Assembly: GCA_002494215.1 (NCBI GenBank) | Contig: DLBF01000101.1 | Location: 1-8,152 of the forward strand | Direction of reading: 5' to 3' | Source of the DNA: Prevotellaceae bacterium UBA7028 | Lineage (GTDB): Bacteria; Bacteroidota; Bacteroidia; Bacteroidales; Bacteroidaceae | DNA: 8,152 nucleotides | Shown: positions 1 to 6,414 of the stretch, piece by piece | Numbering within the stretch: position 1 is the stretch's first letter | Layout: every line of letters starts with the position of its first letter | The notes under the pieces: generated by a model | Told to the model about the DNA's origin: nothing | Database searches by the model: none | What the model saw: only the letters and a program-made list of their open reading frames with translations | Position numbers and translations under genes: made by a program

Positions 1-43
1 TCCCATCGGTACTGTCTTTTTTTGGTAAAAAATGATTAAATGC

Positions 44-74
44 TTTACAGATTAATTTATATTTGTTAACTTTG
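44..74 (+). promoter_or_regulatory. Predicted sigma-ABfr-type promoter of the GH97 gene
   Basis: The -7 element TAACTTTG (67-74, followed by C) fits the Bacteroidetes consensus TAnnTTTG exactly. A weaker -33 box, TTTA (44-47), lies 19 bp upstream. Transcription should start near 79-83, which leaves a leader of about 60 nt before the ATG at 143. The T-run at 17-23 and A-run at 27-32 lie just upstream and could act as an UP-like element; the T-run could also be the end of a terminator whose hairpin lies before the window. No other feature is seen in bases 1-142. Confidence 0.7.
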
Positions 75-142
75 CGCCACGCTATGCGGAAAAATGGTAT
101 AAATGACACATAAATGGGAGTAAAAAGAACTAAAACGAAGAT

Positions 143-2092
143 ATGAAGATTATGAAAAACCTGACAGCAGCGGCAATACTTTTTGCTGTCACCTCATTCG
201 CAGGACACGCCGCACAGAACAAGGAGATTGTATCCCCCAACGGCACTTTGCATGTACAATTACAACAGAGTCCTTTAGGATGGACGGTTACCAAGAACGG
301 AACCCTGCTCTATACCATGAAGGATGTAAATATGCAGATTGGCGGTAAGAACTATGCCGGTAAAACTCCTTTCAAGGGCGTAAAGACAAACGCTGTAAAG
401 GAAACCATCAAACCTGTCGTTCCCATTAAATATAGTACGGTAGACAATGTTTATACGCAGGCTACCCTTTCATATGGAAACTACACTGTAGAGATGCGCG
501 TGATGGATAATGCTGTTGCATACCGATTCGTAACCAAGATTAAGGGTACGGTTGAGGTTCAGGAAGATAACTTCACCTTGGTTCCTGCTGAGGGCTATGT
601 AGCTCATCGTCAGACGACAGGTAACTTCAATACTTCATTCGAGGAGGCTTACAGACACGAGAATCTGGAGCAGTGGAACCAGAGCGACCGTAAACTTTCC
701 ACCATCCCCTGTTTGCTTTCAGGCCCTAACGACAGCCAGTTGTTGATGGGCGAGGCTGATGTGGATGACTATCCCCGTCTTTTCTTGCAGCCCACAGCAG
801 AAGGTATCGAAGCTATTTATCCGAAGGCTCCTATTAAATGGGAACCCAGAGGCGACCGTGGAGAGAAGATAACAGAGGAAGGAAACTTTATTGCCAAGAC
901 AGCTGGTACCCGTACCTTCCCTTGGCGTTATGTTGTATCTACAGACAGTAAGGGAATCGTAGAGCAGACAGTTACATTGCAGCTCTCACGCAAACCTGCC
1001 TTCACAGATACCAGTTGGATTAAGCCCGGACAGGTAAGTTGGGAATGGTGGAACGGTGCAGCTCCCTTCGGCCCTGATGTTGACTTCGTGTCTGGCTGTA
1101 ACTACGAGACCTATGCCTACTTTGCAGATTTCGCAGCTAAATATGGTGTTGAATATATCCTGTTGGACGAAGGCTGGGCTAAGGATACCCGTGATCCCTA
1201 TACAGCAAACGATGATATGCGTCTGAAGGACCTGATTCAGTACTGCAAGAGCAAGGGTGTGGGTGTTATCCTGTGGCTCCCTTGGTTGACAGTAGAGCAG
1301 AACTGGGATCTCTTCAAGACATACGCAGAATGGGGCGTAGCTGGTGTGAAGATTGACTTCATGGACCATGCAGACCAGTGGATGGTGAACTTCTACAAGC
1401 GTGTTGTCTCTGAGGCTGCCAAGTATAAGCTGTTGGTTGACCTGCACGGATCATTTACCCCCACAGGTTTGGAATATGAGTATCCCAACTTCCTGTCTTA
1501 CGAGGGCATACGTGGTTTGGAGCAGATGGGTAGCTGTCGTCCTGAGAACACCACCTACCTCCCCTTCATCCGTAACGCTGTTGGTCCTGCCGACTTCACT
1601 CCCGGCGGTATGAACAACATGCAGCCCGACCGTTACCATGCCAGTCGTCCCAACAGTGGCGCTATGGGAACTCGTTGTTTCCAAATGGCTCTTTATGTAG
1701 TACTGGAGAGCGGTATTCAGATGTTGGCTGATAATCCTACACGTTACTATCAGAACGATGACTGTACACGCTATATAGCTTCTGTTCCCACTACATGGGA
1801 CGAGACCCGTTGTCTCGCTGCCGAAGCTGGTAAGTATGTTATCACCGCTAAGCGCAAGGGTAACAAGTGGTTCATTGGCGGTATCTGCAACGGTGAGGAG
1901 GATTCACGCACCTTTAGCCTGAAACTTGATTTCCTGGGCGCTGGCAATCATACGCTGACTGCCTACAAGGATGGTGTGAATGCCAACTGGCAGGCTATGC
2001 ACTACAACAAGGAGCAGCGTCAGGTTAGCGCCTCCACTACACTTGACATTAAGATGATGAAGAACGGCGGTTATGCTGCTGTAATAGAGTAA
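143..2092 (+). CDS. Secreted GH97 glycoside hydrolase, retaining (alpha-galactosidase-like) type
   Basis: This 649-residue protein is a glycoside hydrolase of family 97, expected to cleave alpha-linked sugars in the periplasm or at the cell surface. A signal peptide covers residues 1 to about 23. An N-terminal beta-sandwich runs to about 280, a TIM-barrel with the WEWWNG and LDEGWA segments covers about 285-560, and a small beta-domain ends the chain. In the family, inverting members (SusB-type alpha-glucosidases) use glutamate bases, while retaining members use an aspartate nucleophile. Here the VKIDFMD segment supplies D405. E460, in the SYEG...GLEQ segment, lies 55 residues later, the same spacing I recall for D415/E470 of the Bacteroides retaining alpha-galactosidase. 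The length also matches that subgroup (about 660) rather than SusB (about 738). No SusC/SusD genes are adjacent. The start at 143 gives the full signal peptide; the ATG at 152 is an alternative. Family call is firm, substrate is inferred. Confidence 0.93.
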   Translation: MKIMKNLTAAAILFAVTSFAGHAAQNKEIVSPNGTLHVQLQQSPLGWTVTKNGTLLYTMKDVNMQIGGKNYAGKTPFKGVKTNAVKETIKPVVPIKYSTVDNVYTQATLSYGNYTVEMRVMDNAVAYRFVTKIKGTVEVQEDNFTLVPAEGYVAHRQTTGNFNTSFEEAYRHENLEQWNQSDRKLSTIPCLLSGPNDSQLLMGEADVDDYPRLFLQPTAEGIEAIYPKAPIKWEPRGDRGEKITEEGNFIAKTAGTRTFPWRYVVSTDSKGIVEQTVTLQLSRKPAFTDTSWIKPGQVSWEWWNGAAPFGPDVDFVSGCNYETYAYFADFAAKYGVEYILLDEGWAKDTRDPYTANDDMRLKDLIQYCKSKGVGVILWLPWLTVEQNWDLFKTYAEWGVAGVKIDFMDHADQWMVNFYKRVVSEAAKYKLLVDLHGSFTPTGLEYEYPNFLSYEGIRGLEQMGSCRPENTTYLPFIRNAVGPADFTPGGMNNMQPDRYHASRPNSGAMGTRCFQMALYVVLESGIQMLADNPTRYYQNDDCTRYIASVPTTWDETRCLAAEAGKYVITAKRKGNKWFIGGICNGEEDSRTFSLKLDFLGAGNHTLTAYKDGVNANWQAMHYNKEQRQVSASTTLDIKMMKNGGYAAVIE

Positions 2093-2130
2093 TAACTATA
2101 TCCCTAAATATAAGAAATTAACTACAGAAG

Positions 2131-3669
2131 ATGAAACGTAATCTTTTTTTAAGTGCCATCCTTGTGATGGTGAGTCTAATGTCATACGGACAACGTCTTG
2201 ACATTACGTTGGATGACAACACCATTGTCTCCTATGATGTACAGAAAATCAAATTTCTGGAGTTCATGCCAGCATCAGAGCCAGGTCAGCTTAGTGGATA
2301 CTGGTATCTGGGATGGCGTATAATGAGCAGCTCGACCAAACATTACGAAGGTGATGAGAGGTGGGTATTCAGCGGTCCTGTGATGAAGCAAATAAAAAGC
2401 ACAGGCGAGGAGTCTTTATTCGATCTTGTATATGCCGACGACATGAAGAGCTTCAAGGCCATCCCTCGTGGGGCTGGCACTACAAGCACCTATACCATTC
2501 TCAATCATGATGATGAGTTACTTGTATTAAAGGCAGGTACCATCGTCCGCCATTTCTATAAGTCTCCTGCAGCAGCACATGATGCAACGGAGAGCGTTCC
2601 CTTCCCTTCTCGTACAACTATCTATACAGATACAACTAAGGTATGGAACTTGAAAGGCAGCTCATCACACTCCAGCACTTCACCTATGGGTAACAAGTAT
2701 GCAAAATATGCTGCAGCTACCCAGGAGCAGATTGAATGGCTGGCCAACGCCAGCAACCAACCGGATTGTGCGGTTGCCGATGTAAATGCTGATTATAACA
2801 AGTGGACAGCAAAGTCAATCAACCTTTACCCACTTAACAATGGTAATCCTACCCCTGCCGATGTAAATCAGCATGGTATTGGTGACTGCAGTATGTGTGC
2901 CGTATTTGCCTCTCTCGCATATATCTACCCCGACTTTATCAAGAGTATCATCACTAAGAAGACAACCACCCAGTACGTTATAAAGATGTTTGACCCACAG
3001 GGCAATCCTATTGAGGTGGCTGTTGATAACAAACTGCTTTGCAACAGCAGCGGAAGCTGTGTTCAGGTTAGCGGCAAGAATGGCGTTTTCAACTGGGCGA
3101 CCATTATGGAGAAAGCACTGATGAAATGGCTCACCTGCTTTGGCACAGGTAAGTTGGGCGGCATCGGCACAGAGCATGCGGCTCCCCCTTTTACTGGCGA
3201 TGGTGACAGTTGGTCATACGGCTGGAACACACTCTACAATAATGAGTTGTCCATCGTTGTTGACTATGCGCTGAAGAACGGAATGATCAGCGTAGGTGGA
3301 TTCCACGAGGGTGGCGTGCCAACCGGCACATTGGAGACCGTTACTGGTCACGCCTTCACGGTTATGTACACACGTTATCCTGATAAATATGCCTTCTCCA
3401 TGCGTAATCCTTGGGGTGTTAGCGAAGTGGACGGCGTATTGGAGATAGCCGAAAAACGTTCTCTCATGTATCTCATCGACTTCCGTTTGGTAATGCCAGG
3501 TGCAGCTGCACCCTATAAGCGCCAGGATCTGGGTGGCTATATACCTCCCAAGTTCACAATGGGCAAGGATGACAGATTCCTCAGTCCTGAGATACTGAAG
3601 ATGTATAACCTGAAATCCTACGGTCCCACTCCAGCAGAGGAGGATGAGGAAGTAATCGACGAAGAATGA
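2131..3669 (+). CDS. Secreted calpain-family (C2) cysteine protease, Tpr-like
   Basis: This 512-residue protein is a predicted papain-fold cysteine protease of the calpain family. The signal peptide covers residues 1-20 (cut after SYG, before Q21). The catalytic region shows all calpain landmarks: Q247 and C253 in QHGIGDC, H407 in GHAFTV and N426 in MRNPWG. The 6-residue Q-to-C gap is the one seen in animal calpains. Residues 21 to about 150 begin with a short LDITLDDNT...KIKFLEF strip common at the front of Bacteroidetes secreted proteins, then a beta-rich, lipocalin-like stretch. A Ser/Thr-rich linker follows. The chain ends in an acidic tail (EEDEEVIDEE). The nearest family precedent I know is the Tpr thiol protease of Porphyromonas gingivalis. 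No calpain calcium-binding EF-hand domain is visible. The gene sits 38 bp after the GH97 gene and overlaps the next gene by 4 bp. The protein's target is unknown. Confidence 0.9.
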   Translation: MKRNLFLSAILVMVSLMSYGQRLDITLDDNTIVSYDVQKIKFLEFMPASEPGQLSGYWYLGWRIMSSSTKHYEGDERWVFSGPVMKQIKSTGEESLFDLVYADDMKSFKAIPRGAGTTSTYTILNHDDELLVLKAGTIVRHFYKSPAAAHDATESVPFPSRTTIYTDTTKVWNLKGSSSHSSTSPMGNKYAKYAAATQEQIEWLANASNQPDCAVADVNADYNKWTAKSINLYPLNNGNPTPADVNQHGIGDCSMCAVFASLAYIYPDFIKSIITKKTTTQYVIKMFDPQGNPIEVAVDNKLLCNSSGSCVQVSGKNGVFNWATIMEKALMKWLTCFGTGKLGGIGTEHAAPPFTGDGDSWSYGWNTLYNNELSIVVDYALKNGMISVGGFHEGGVPTGTLETVTGHAFTVMYTRYPDKYAFSMRNPWGVSEVDGVLEIAEKRSLMYLIDFRLVMPGAAAPYKRQDLGGYIPPKFTMGKDDRFLSPEILKMYNLKSYGPTPAEEDEEVIDEE

Positions 3670-4712
3670 CAATACTGGTAACAGGAGCCAGCGGCTTCAT
3701 AGGCAGTTACATAGTCCAGGAGGGACTGGACAAAGGGTTCGAGGTCTGGGCAGGTGTCCGCGGTACCAGTAGCCGCGGCTATCTGCAAGACGAACGCATA
3801 CGTTTTGCCCAACTCGACCTTTCCAACCCTACCCTACTGCGCCAGCAGCTCTGCCAATATAAGGAGCAGATGGGCGGTAAGGGATGGGACTATGTAGTGC
3901 ATGCCGCCGGCGCTACCAAGTGTCTGAACGAGGATGACTTCTTCCGTACCAATATGGACGGCACCCGACATCTCATAGATGCACTACGTGCAGAGGATAT
4001 GGTGCCAAGGAGGTTTGTCTTTGTGAGCAGCCTGAGCATCTATGGCGCTATCAGAGAGAAACCCGTGCGGAAGGCGTCAGCAGACAATCCTTGGATATAC
4101 AGCCCTATACTGCTTACAGATACCCCCCAGCCTAATACCGCCTATGGCCGTAGTAAACTGCAGGCTGAGGAGTATCTGCAACAGCAGAAGGACTTTCCCT
4201 ACACCATCCTAAGGCCAACAGGTGTATATGGCCCGCGCGAGAAAGATTACTTCATGATGGCAAAAAGTATCAGTCAGCATATCGACTTTGCTGTTGGTTA
4301 CCAGCCTCAGGAGATAACTTTCGTTTATATGATGGACGTCGTTCAGGCCATATATAAATGTATGGATGCACCCGATGCCGTTGGTAAGGGCTACTTCCTC
4401 AGCGATGGCGAGATTTACAACAGTCGCCGCTTTAGCGACCTGCTGCAACAGTGCCTTGGTAATCCCTGGGTTCTGCATATAAAGGCTCCCCTGTGGTTGC
4501 TGCGTATCATCTGCTGGGTAAGCACGCGTGTAAGCCACATCACAGGCAAGATGAATGCACTGAACGATGATAAATTTCACATACTTAGCCAACGCAATTG
4601 GCAATGCGACATAGAACCTGCTAAACGCGATTTTGGCTACAATCCTCAGTGGAAATTGGAGCAAGGCGTTCCAGCTACCATAAAATGGTATCAAGATAAT
4701 GGATGGATATAG
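3666..4712 (+). CDS. Extended SDR NAD(P)-dependent epimerase/dehydratase
   Basis: This 348-residue cytoplasmic enzyme belongs to the extended short-chain dehydrogenase/reductase family, which interconverts nucleotide sugars or oxidises hydroxyl groups. The Rossmann signature TGASGFIG (G7, G10, G13) is at the N-terminus. The active site is complete: serines in SSLSIYG (S121, S122, S124) and the YxxxK pair Y160/K164. At the end of strand beta-2 there is GVR with R32 and R37 nearby and no acidic residue, which suggests NADP(H) rather than NAD(H); this is inference. A hydrophobic helix near 277-290 (PLWLLRIICWV) resembles the 3-beta-HSD-like subgroup. The substrate cannot be named. The start ATGA overlaps the protease stop codon, so translation is probably coupled. 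No terminator with a T-tract follows. Confidence 0.9.
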   Translation: MTILVTGASGFIGSYIVQEGLDKGFEVWAGVRGTSSRGYLQDERIRFAQLDLSNPTLLRQQLCQYKEQMGGKGWDYVVHAAGATKCLNEDDFFRTNMDGTRHLIDALRAEDMVPRRFVFVSSLSIYGAIREKPVRKASADNPWIYSPILLTDTPQPNTAYGRSKLQAEEYLQQQKDFPYTILRPTGVYGPREKDYFMMAKSISQHIDFAVGYQPQEITFVYMMDVVQAIYKCMDAPDAVGKGYFLSDGEIYNSRRFSDLLQQCLGNPWVLHIKAPLWLLRIICWVSTRVSHITGKMNALNDDKFHILSQRNWQCDIEPAKRDFGYNPQWKLEQGVPATIKWYQDNGWI

Positions 4713-4722
4713 CTCTAAACCC

Positions 4723-4741
4723 CTTTTCTGCGCAGGAAAAG
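4723..4741 (+). other. Short hairpin after the epimerase gene, no T-tract
   Basis: CTTTTC (4723-4728) pairs with GAAAAG (4736-4741) around the loop TGCGCAG. It lies 11 bp after the stop codon at 4710-4712 but is followed by an A-rich tract rather than a T-run, so it is not a standard intrinsic terminator on either strand. It may act as a 3'-end stabiliser or mean nothing. Confidence 0.3.
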
Positions 4742-4791
4742 CAAGAAAAAATACTATTCTGTCAAAAAAAACAAAAAAAAATAAAATAATC

Positions 4792-4822
4792 TTTGGTGGT
4801 TGAAAAAAAATGTGTAAGTTTG
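4792..4822 (+). promoter_or_regulatory. Strong predicted sigma-ABfr-type promoter of the cohesin/dockerin unit
   Basis: A perfect -33 box TTTG (4792-4795) is separated by 19 bp from a perfect -7 element TAAGTTTG (4815-4822, followed by C). Directly upstream lie A-runs of 8 and 9 bases (4764-4771 and 4773-4781), a likely UP-like element. Transcription should start near 4827-4831. This is the only promoter in the window with both boxes perfect, which fits the apparently high-expression codon use of the two genes behind it. Confidence 0.85.
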
Positions 4823-4830
4823 CATCGTAT

Positions 4831-4859
4831 AAGTGTGCTTAGACCTAGAAAGCTTACTT
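4831..4859 (+). other. Stem-loop at the 5' end of the cohesin/dockerin mRNA leader
   Basis: AAGTGTGCTT (4831-4840) pairs with AAGCTTACTT (4850-4859): eight Watson-Crick pairs, one G-T pair and one T-T mismatch around a 9-base loop. It begins 9 bases after the -7 element, at or next to the expected transcription start. The remaining leader to the ATG at 4915 is A/T-rich and looks unstructured. A 5'-terminal stem of this kind can protect mRNA from decay; that role is inferred. Confidence 0.45.
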
Positions 4860-4914
4860 CAAGACATAAACTAAAACAAATAAAAACAATTTATTCACTT
4901 TAAAAATTTATCTT

Positions 4915-5547
4915 ATGAAAAGAAGATTTTTATTTATGTTGATGGCTGCACTCACCTGCATTGGTGCAAATGCTGCTCTTAAACGCGCGAACAACTACCT
5001 GGAAGCAAGTGAGGCAACGGCTACCGCAGGTAAGACTGTCGTAGTTAACATCCTCATGATTAACAACCTTAACATCGTCAACTGGCAGACTAACCTCGTT
5101 CTTCCCGAGGGTATCACTCTGGTTAGTGCAGAGGCTGCTGAGAAGTGGGTAGATCCTGTAAACGTTGAAGGAAACAAGATTTCTGCTGAGACTGAAACAC
5201 CTGTTGGTCCTAGCCAGAAGGCTGTTATTGCTAAGGTTACATTGCAGGTTGCTTCTACTGTAGCTGCTGGTGAGTATGAGATTGCTCTTCATGGTACTGT
5301 TATGATAGATGAGAATTCCGACATCGTAACTCAAGAAGTCGACAAGGTTTCTAAGCTGACCGTTGAAGAGGGTCATGCTAAGGAAGGTGACCTGACAGGT
5401 GATGATGAGGTTAATGCTGGCGATATCCAGGCTATGCTGAACCTCATTGCTGCTGGGGAAAATAACCCAGCTGCAGATTTGACAAAAGATGGTGAAGTTA
5501 ACGCCGGCGATATTCAGGCTCTTCTGAACATCATTGCTGCTCAGTAA
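4915..5547 (+). CDS. Secreted protein with a cohesin-like domain and a type I dockerin
   Basis: This 210-residue exported protein has a signal peptide (cut after ANA, residue 20), a beta-rich domain at about 25-152, and a dockerin at the C-terminus. The beta-domain has the cohesin-family pattern: an opening ATAGKTVVVNI strand, an LPEGITLVSAE segment, and a closing ATLQV-like strand (KVTLQVASTVAAGEYEI). The dockerin has two F-hand calcium loops at 159-170 and 188-199, each D-L-T-x-D-x-E-V-N-A-G-D, with helices at 171-180 and 200-209. The two repeats match at 18 of 22 residues. Residues at loop positions 10 and 11, which set partner choice in known dockerins, are A-G in both repeats. No catalytic domain is present. 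The gene is transcribed from a strong promoter and codon use favours GCT, GTT, GGT and AAG. The role may be structural; no binding partner is proven. The cohesin call is by pattern and is less certain than the dockerin. Confidence 0.82.
   Translation: MKRRFLFMLMAALTCIGANAALKRANNYLEASEATATAGKTVVVNILMINNLNIVNWQTNLVLPEGITLVSAEAAEKWVDPVNVEGNKISAETETPVGPSQKAVIAKVTLQVASTVAAGEYEIALHGTVMIDENSDIVTQEVDKVSKLTVEEGHAKEGDLTGDDEVNAGDIQAMLNLIAAGENNPAADLTKDGEVNAGDIQALLNIIAAQ
5388..5544 (+). repeat. Tandem dockerin repeat (two F-hand units)
   Basis: Two in-frame units encode residues 159-180 and 188-209, joined by a 7-residue linker. Protein identity is 18 of 22, with many synonymous differences in the DNA (for example GTT AAT GCT GGC against GTT AAC GCC GGC). 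This points to an old duplication held by selection on the protein rather than a recent slippage copy. Confidence 0.75.
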
Positions 5548-5591
5548 TACGCATTGATTAAATAAACAATTAACAATAAAATATTTTGATT

Positions 5592-6185
5592 ATGAAAAAG
5601 ATTTTTACTTTACTGGCTGTCTTCGCTATGACTATGGCAGCAAAAGCTCAGACCGCAGAACTTATTGTTAGTGGTGAGGGTAATGACATTATTACCGTCA
5701 GTGTTAAGAATGACTTCAATCTTGGTGCATTTGGTTTCAAGATTGACCTCCCTGCAGGTGCTGAACTTAAGAAGAATAACAAAGGTAAATACGTTGTTAC
5801 CAAGAACGAAGATCGTTTCGAGGGTACAGTAGATATTAAGACCACAGAAACAGGTTACTCTATTGTATGCTATGGTGAGCAGGTATACGAGAATTCTGGT
5901 GAAGTTTTCAGAATGCAGTTAGCAGCCCCCGTTACCGGTGATGCAACTATCAAGGGTATCAACTTTACTGATATGGGTCAGGACCTGCAGGGTACTACTT
6001 CTGTATATATGGAAAATAACAAGGACCTTACTCTTCCCCTTCATCTGAGTGCTGACGCTATCAAGGGTATCTCTGCTGACGAGACTAAGAGCGGTGTTAT
6101 CTACAACATGGCTGGTCAGCGTGTAAGCAAGGCTACAAAGGGTATCTATGTAATTGATGGCAAGAAGGTTGCTGCTGGCAATTAA
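5592..6185 (+). CDS. Secreted cohesin-like beta-protein with a Prevotella-type C-terminal tail
   Basis: This 197-residue exported protein has a signal peptide (cut after AKA, residue 19) and a beta-rich body at about 21-150. The body shows a faint cohesin pattern: ELIVSGEGNDIITVSV, FGFKIDLPAGAEL, then a GEVFRMQL strand. The C-terminus, about 168-197, carries the VIYNMAGQRV...GIYVIDGKKV signature found at the ends of many Prevotella secreted proteins and resembling type IX secretion sorting domains. An in-frame TTG at 5586 is rejected because the ATG at 5592 gives a normal MKKIF signal-peptide start. The gene follows the cohesin/dockerin gene by 44 bp with no terminator between them, and shares its codon bias. 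It is followed by a strong terminator. No catalytic residues are recognised. Function is unknown; a partner or surface anchor for the upstream protein is inference. Confidence 0.78.
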   Translation: MKKIFTLLAVFAMTMAAKAQTAELIVSGEGNDIITVSVKNDFNLGAFGFKIDLPAGAELKKNNKGKYVVTKNEDRFEGTVDIKTTETGYSIVCYGEQVYENSGEVFRMQLAAPVTGDATIKGINFTDMGQDLQGTTSVYMENNKDLTLPLHLSADAIKGISADETKSGVIYNMAGQRVSKATKGIYVIDGKKVAAGN

Positions 6186-6215
6186 TCCTGAATTACATCT
6201 TACAAGATAAACATT

Positions 6216-6246
6216 AAGGCTCGACTTTTAGTCGGGCCTTTTTTTG
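6216..6246 (+). terminator. Intrinsic terminator of the cohesin/dockerin unit
   Basis: AAGGCTCGAC (6216-6225) pairs with GTCGGGCCTT (6231-6240) as a 10-bp stem with one G-T pair around the loop TTTTA. A run of seven T (6239-6245) follows. It lies 30 bp after the stop codon and is the clearest terminator in the window. Confidence 0.92.
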
Positions 6247-6269
6247 TTTATATACGCACGTGATTTTAT

Positions 6270-6307
6270 CTCCCAGGTTAGAGAAATATTTTTCCCTAAC
6301 CTGGGAG
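6270..6307. repeat. 12-bp perfect inverted repeat in the intergenic spacer
   Basis: CTCCCAGGTTAG (6270-6281) is an exact inverted copy of CTAACCTGGGAG (6296-6307). Inside, after one A-C mismatch, GAAA and TTTC (6283-6286, 6291-6294) pair around TATT, giving about 17 bp of hairpin. No T-tract follows on either strand. It lies after one gene's terminator and before the next gene's promoter, so it may be an operator, part of a small unseen RNA, or a remnant of a repeat element. Confidence 0.8.
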
Positions 6308-6335
6308 TATAAGTAATATAATGTACGCATGCGCG

Positions 6336-6348
6336 AGGGGGAACCCCT
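6336..6348. repeat. Small GC-rich hairpin upstream of a promoter
   Basis: AGGGG (6336-6340) and CCCCT (6344-6348) form a 5-bp stem around GAA. An A-rich tract (6349-6364) and a promoter follow. It may be chance or part of a regulatory site. Confidence 0.35.
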
Positions 6349-6375
6349 AAAAAAACAAAAAAAAGCCTGCATCGC

Positions 6376-6406
6376 TCTGATATATAAAAAGAAAAGTGTA
6401 ACTTTG
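6376..6406 (+). promoter_or_regulatory. Predicted promoter giving a nearly leaderless mRNA
   Basis: The -7 element TAACTTTG (6399-6406) fits the consensus exactly. A -33 box TCTG (6376-6379) lies 19 bp upstream, with A-runs of 7 and 8 bases at 6349-6355 and 6357-6364. The ATG at 6415 begins only 9 bases after the -7 element, so the leader should be about 0-6 nt. Confidence 0.72.
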
Positions 6407-6414
6407 GCATACAA

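Noticed and set aside
986..1447. 153-codon open frame on the - strand inside the GH97 gene
   Set aside because: It is antisense to a clear GH97 catalytic domain, has no promoter and no recognisable protein features.
3638..3643. AGGAGG as a Shine-Dalgarno sequence for the epimerase gene
   Set aside because: It lies 22 bases before the ATG, too far for that role, and is explained by the codons of the protease's acidic tail.
2815..3672. Two - strand open frames (2815-3177 and 3214-3672) inside the calpain gene
   Set aside because: Both are antisense to the conserved protease core and show no domain, signal peptide or promoter.
4315..4322. TAACTTTC-like near match to a -7 element inside the epimerase gene
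   Set aside because: The last base of the core is wrong and no gene starts within a suitable distance downstream.
4209..4694. 161-codon open frame on the - strand inside the epimerase gene
   Set aside because: The + strand protein has full SDR motifs; the - strand frame has none and no promoter.
4723..4741. Hairpin after the epimerase as an intrinsic terminator
   Set aside because: It is followed by A-rich rather than T-rich sequence on the + strand, and no T-run follows it on the - strand.
5586..5591. In-frame TTG at 5586 as the start of the second secreted protein
   Set aside because: The ATG at 5592 gives a standard MKKIF signal-peptide start; TTG would only add two residues.
6247..6414. 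A cobalamin riboswitch ahead of the pduO unit
   Set aside because: No B12-box-like sequence is seen, and the predicted leader is too short to hold one.
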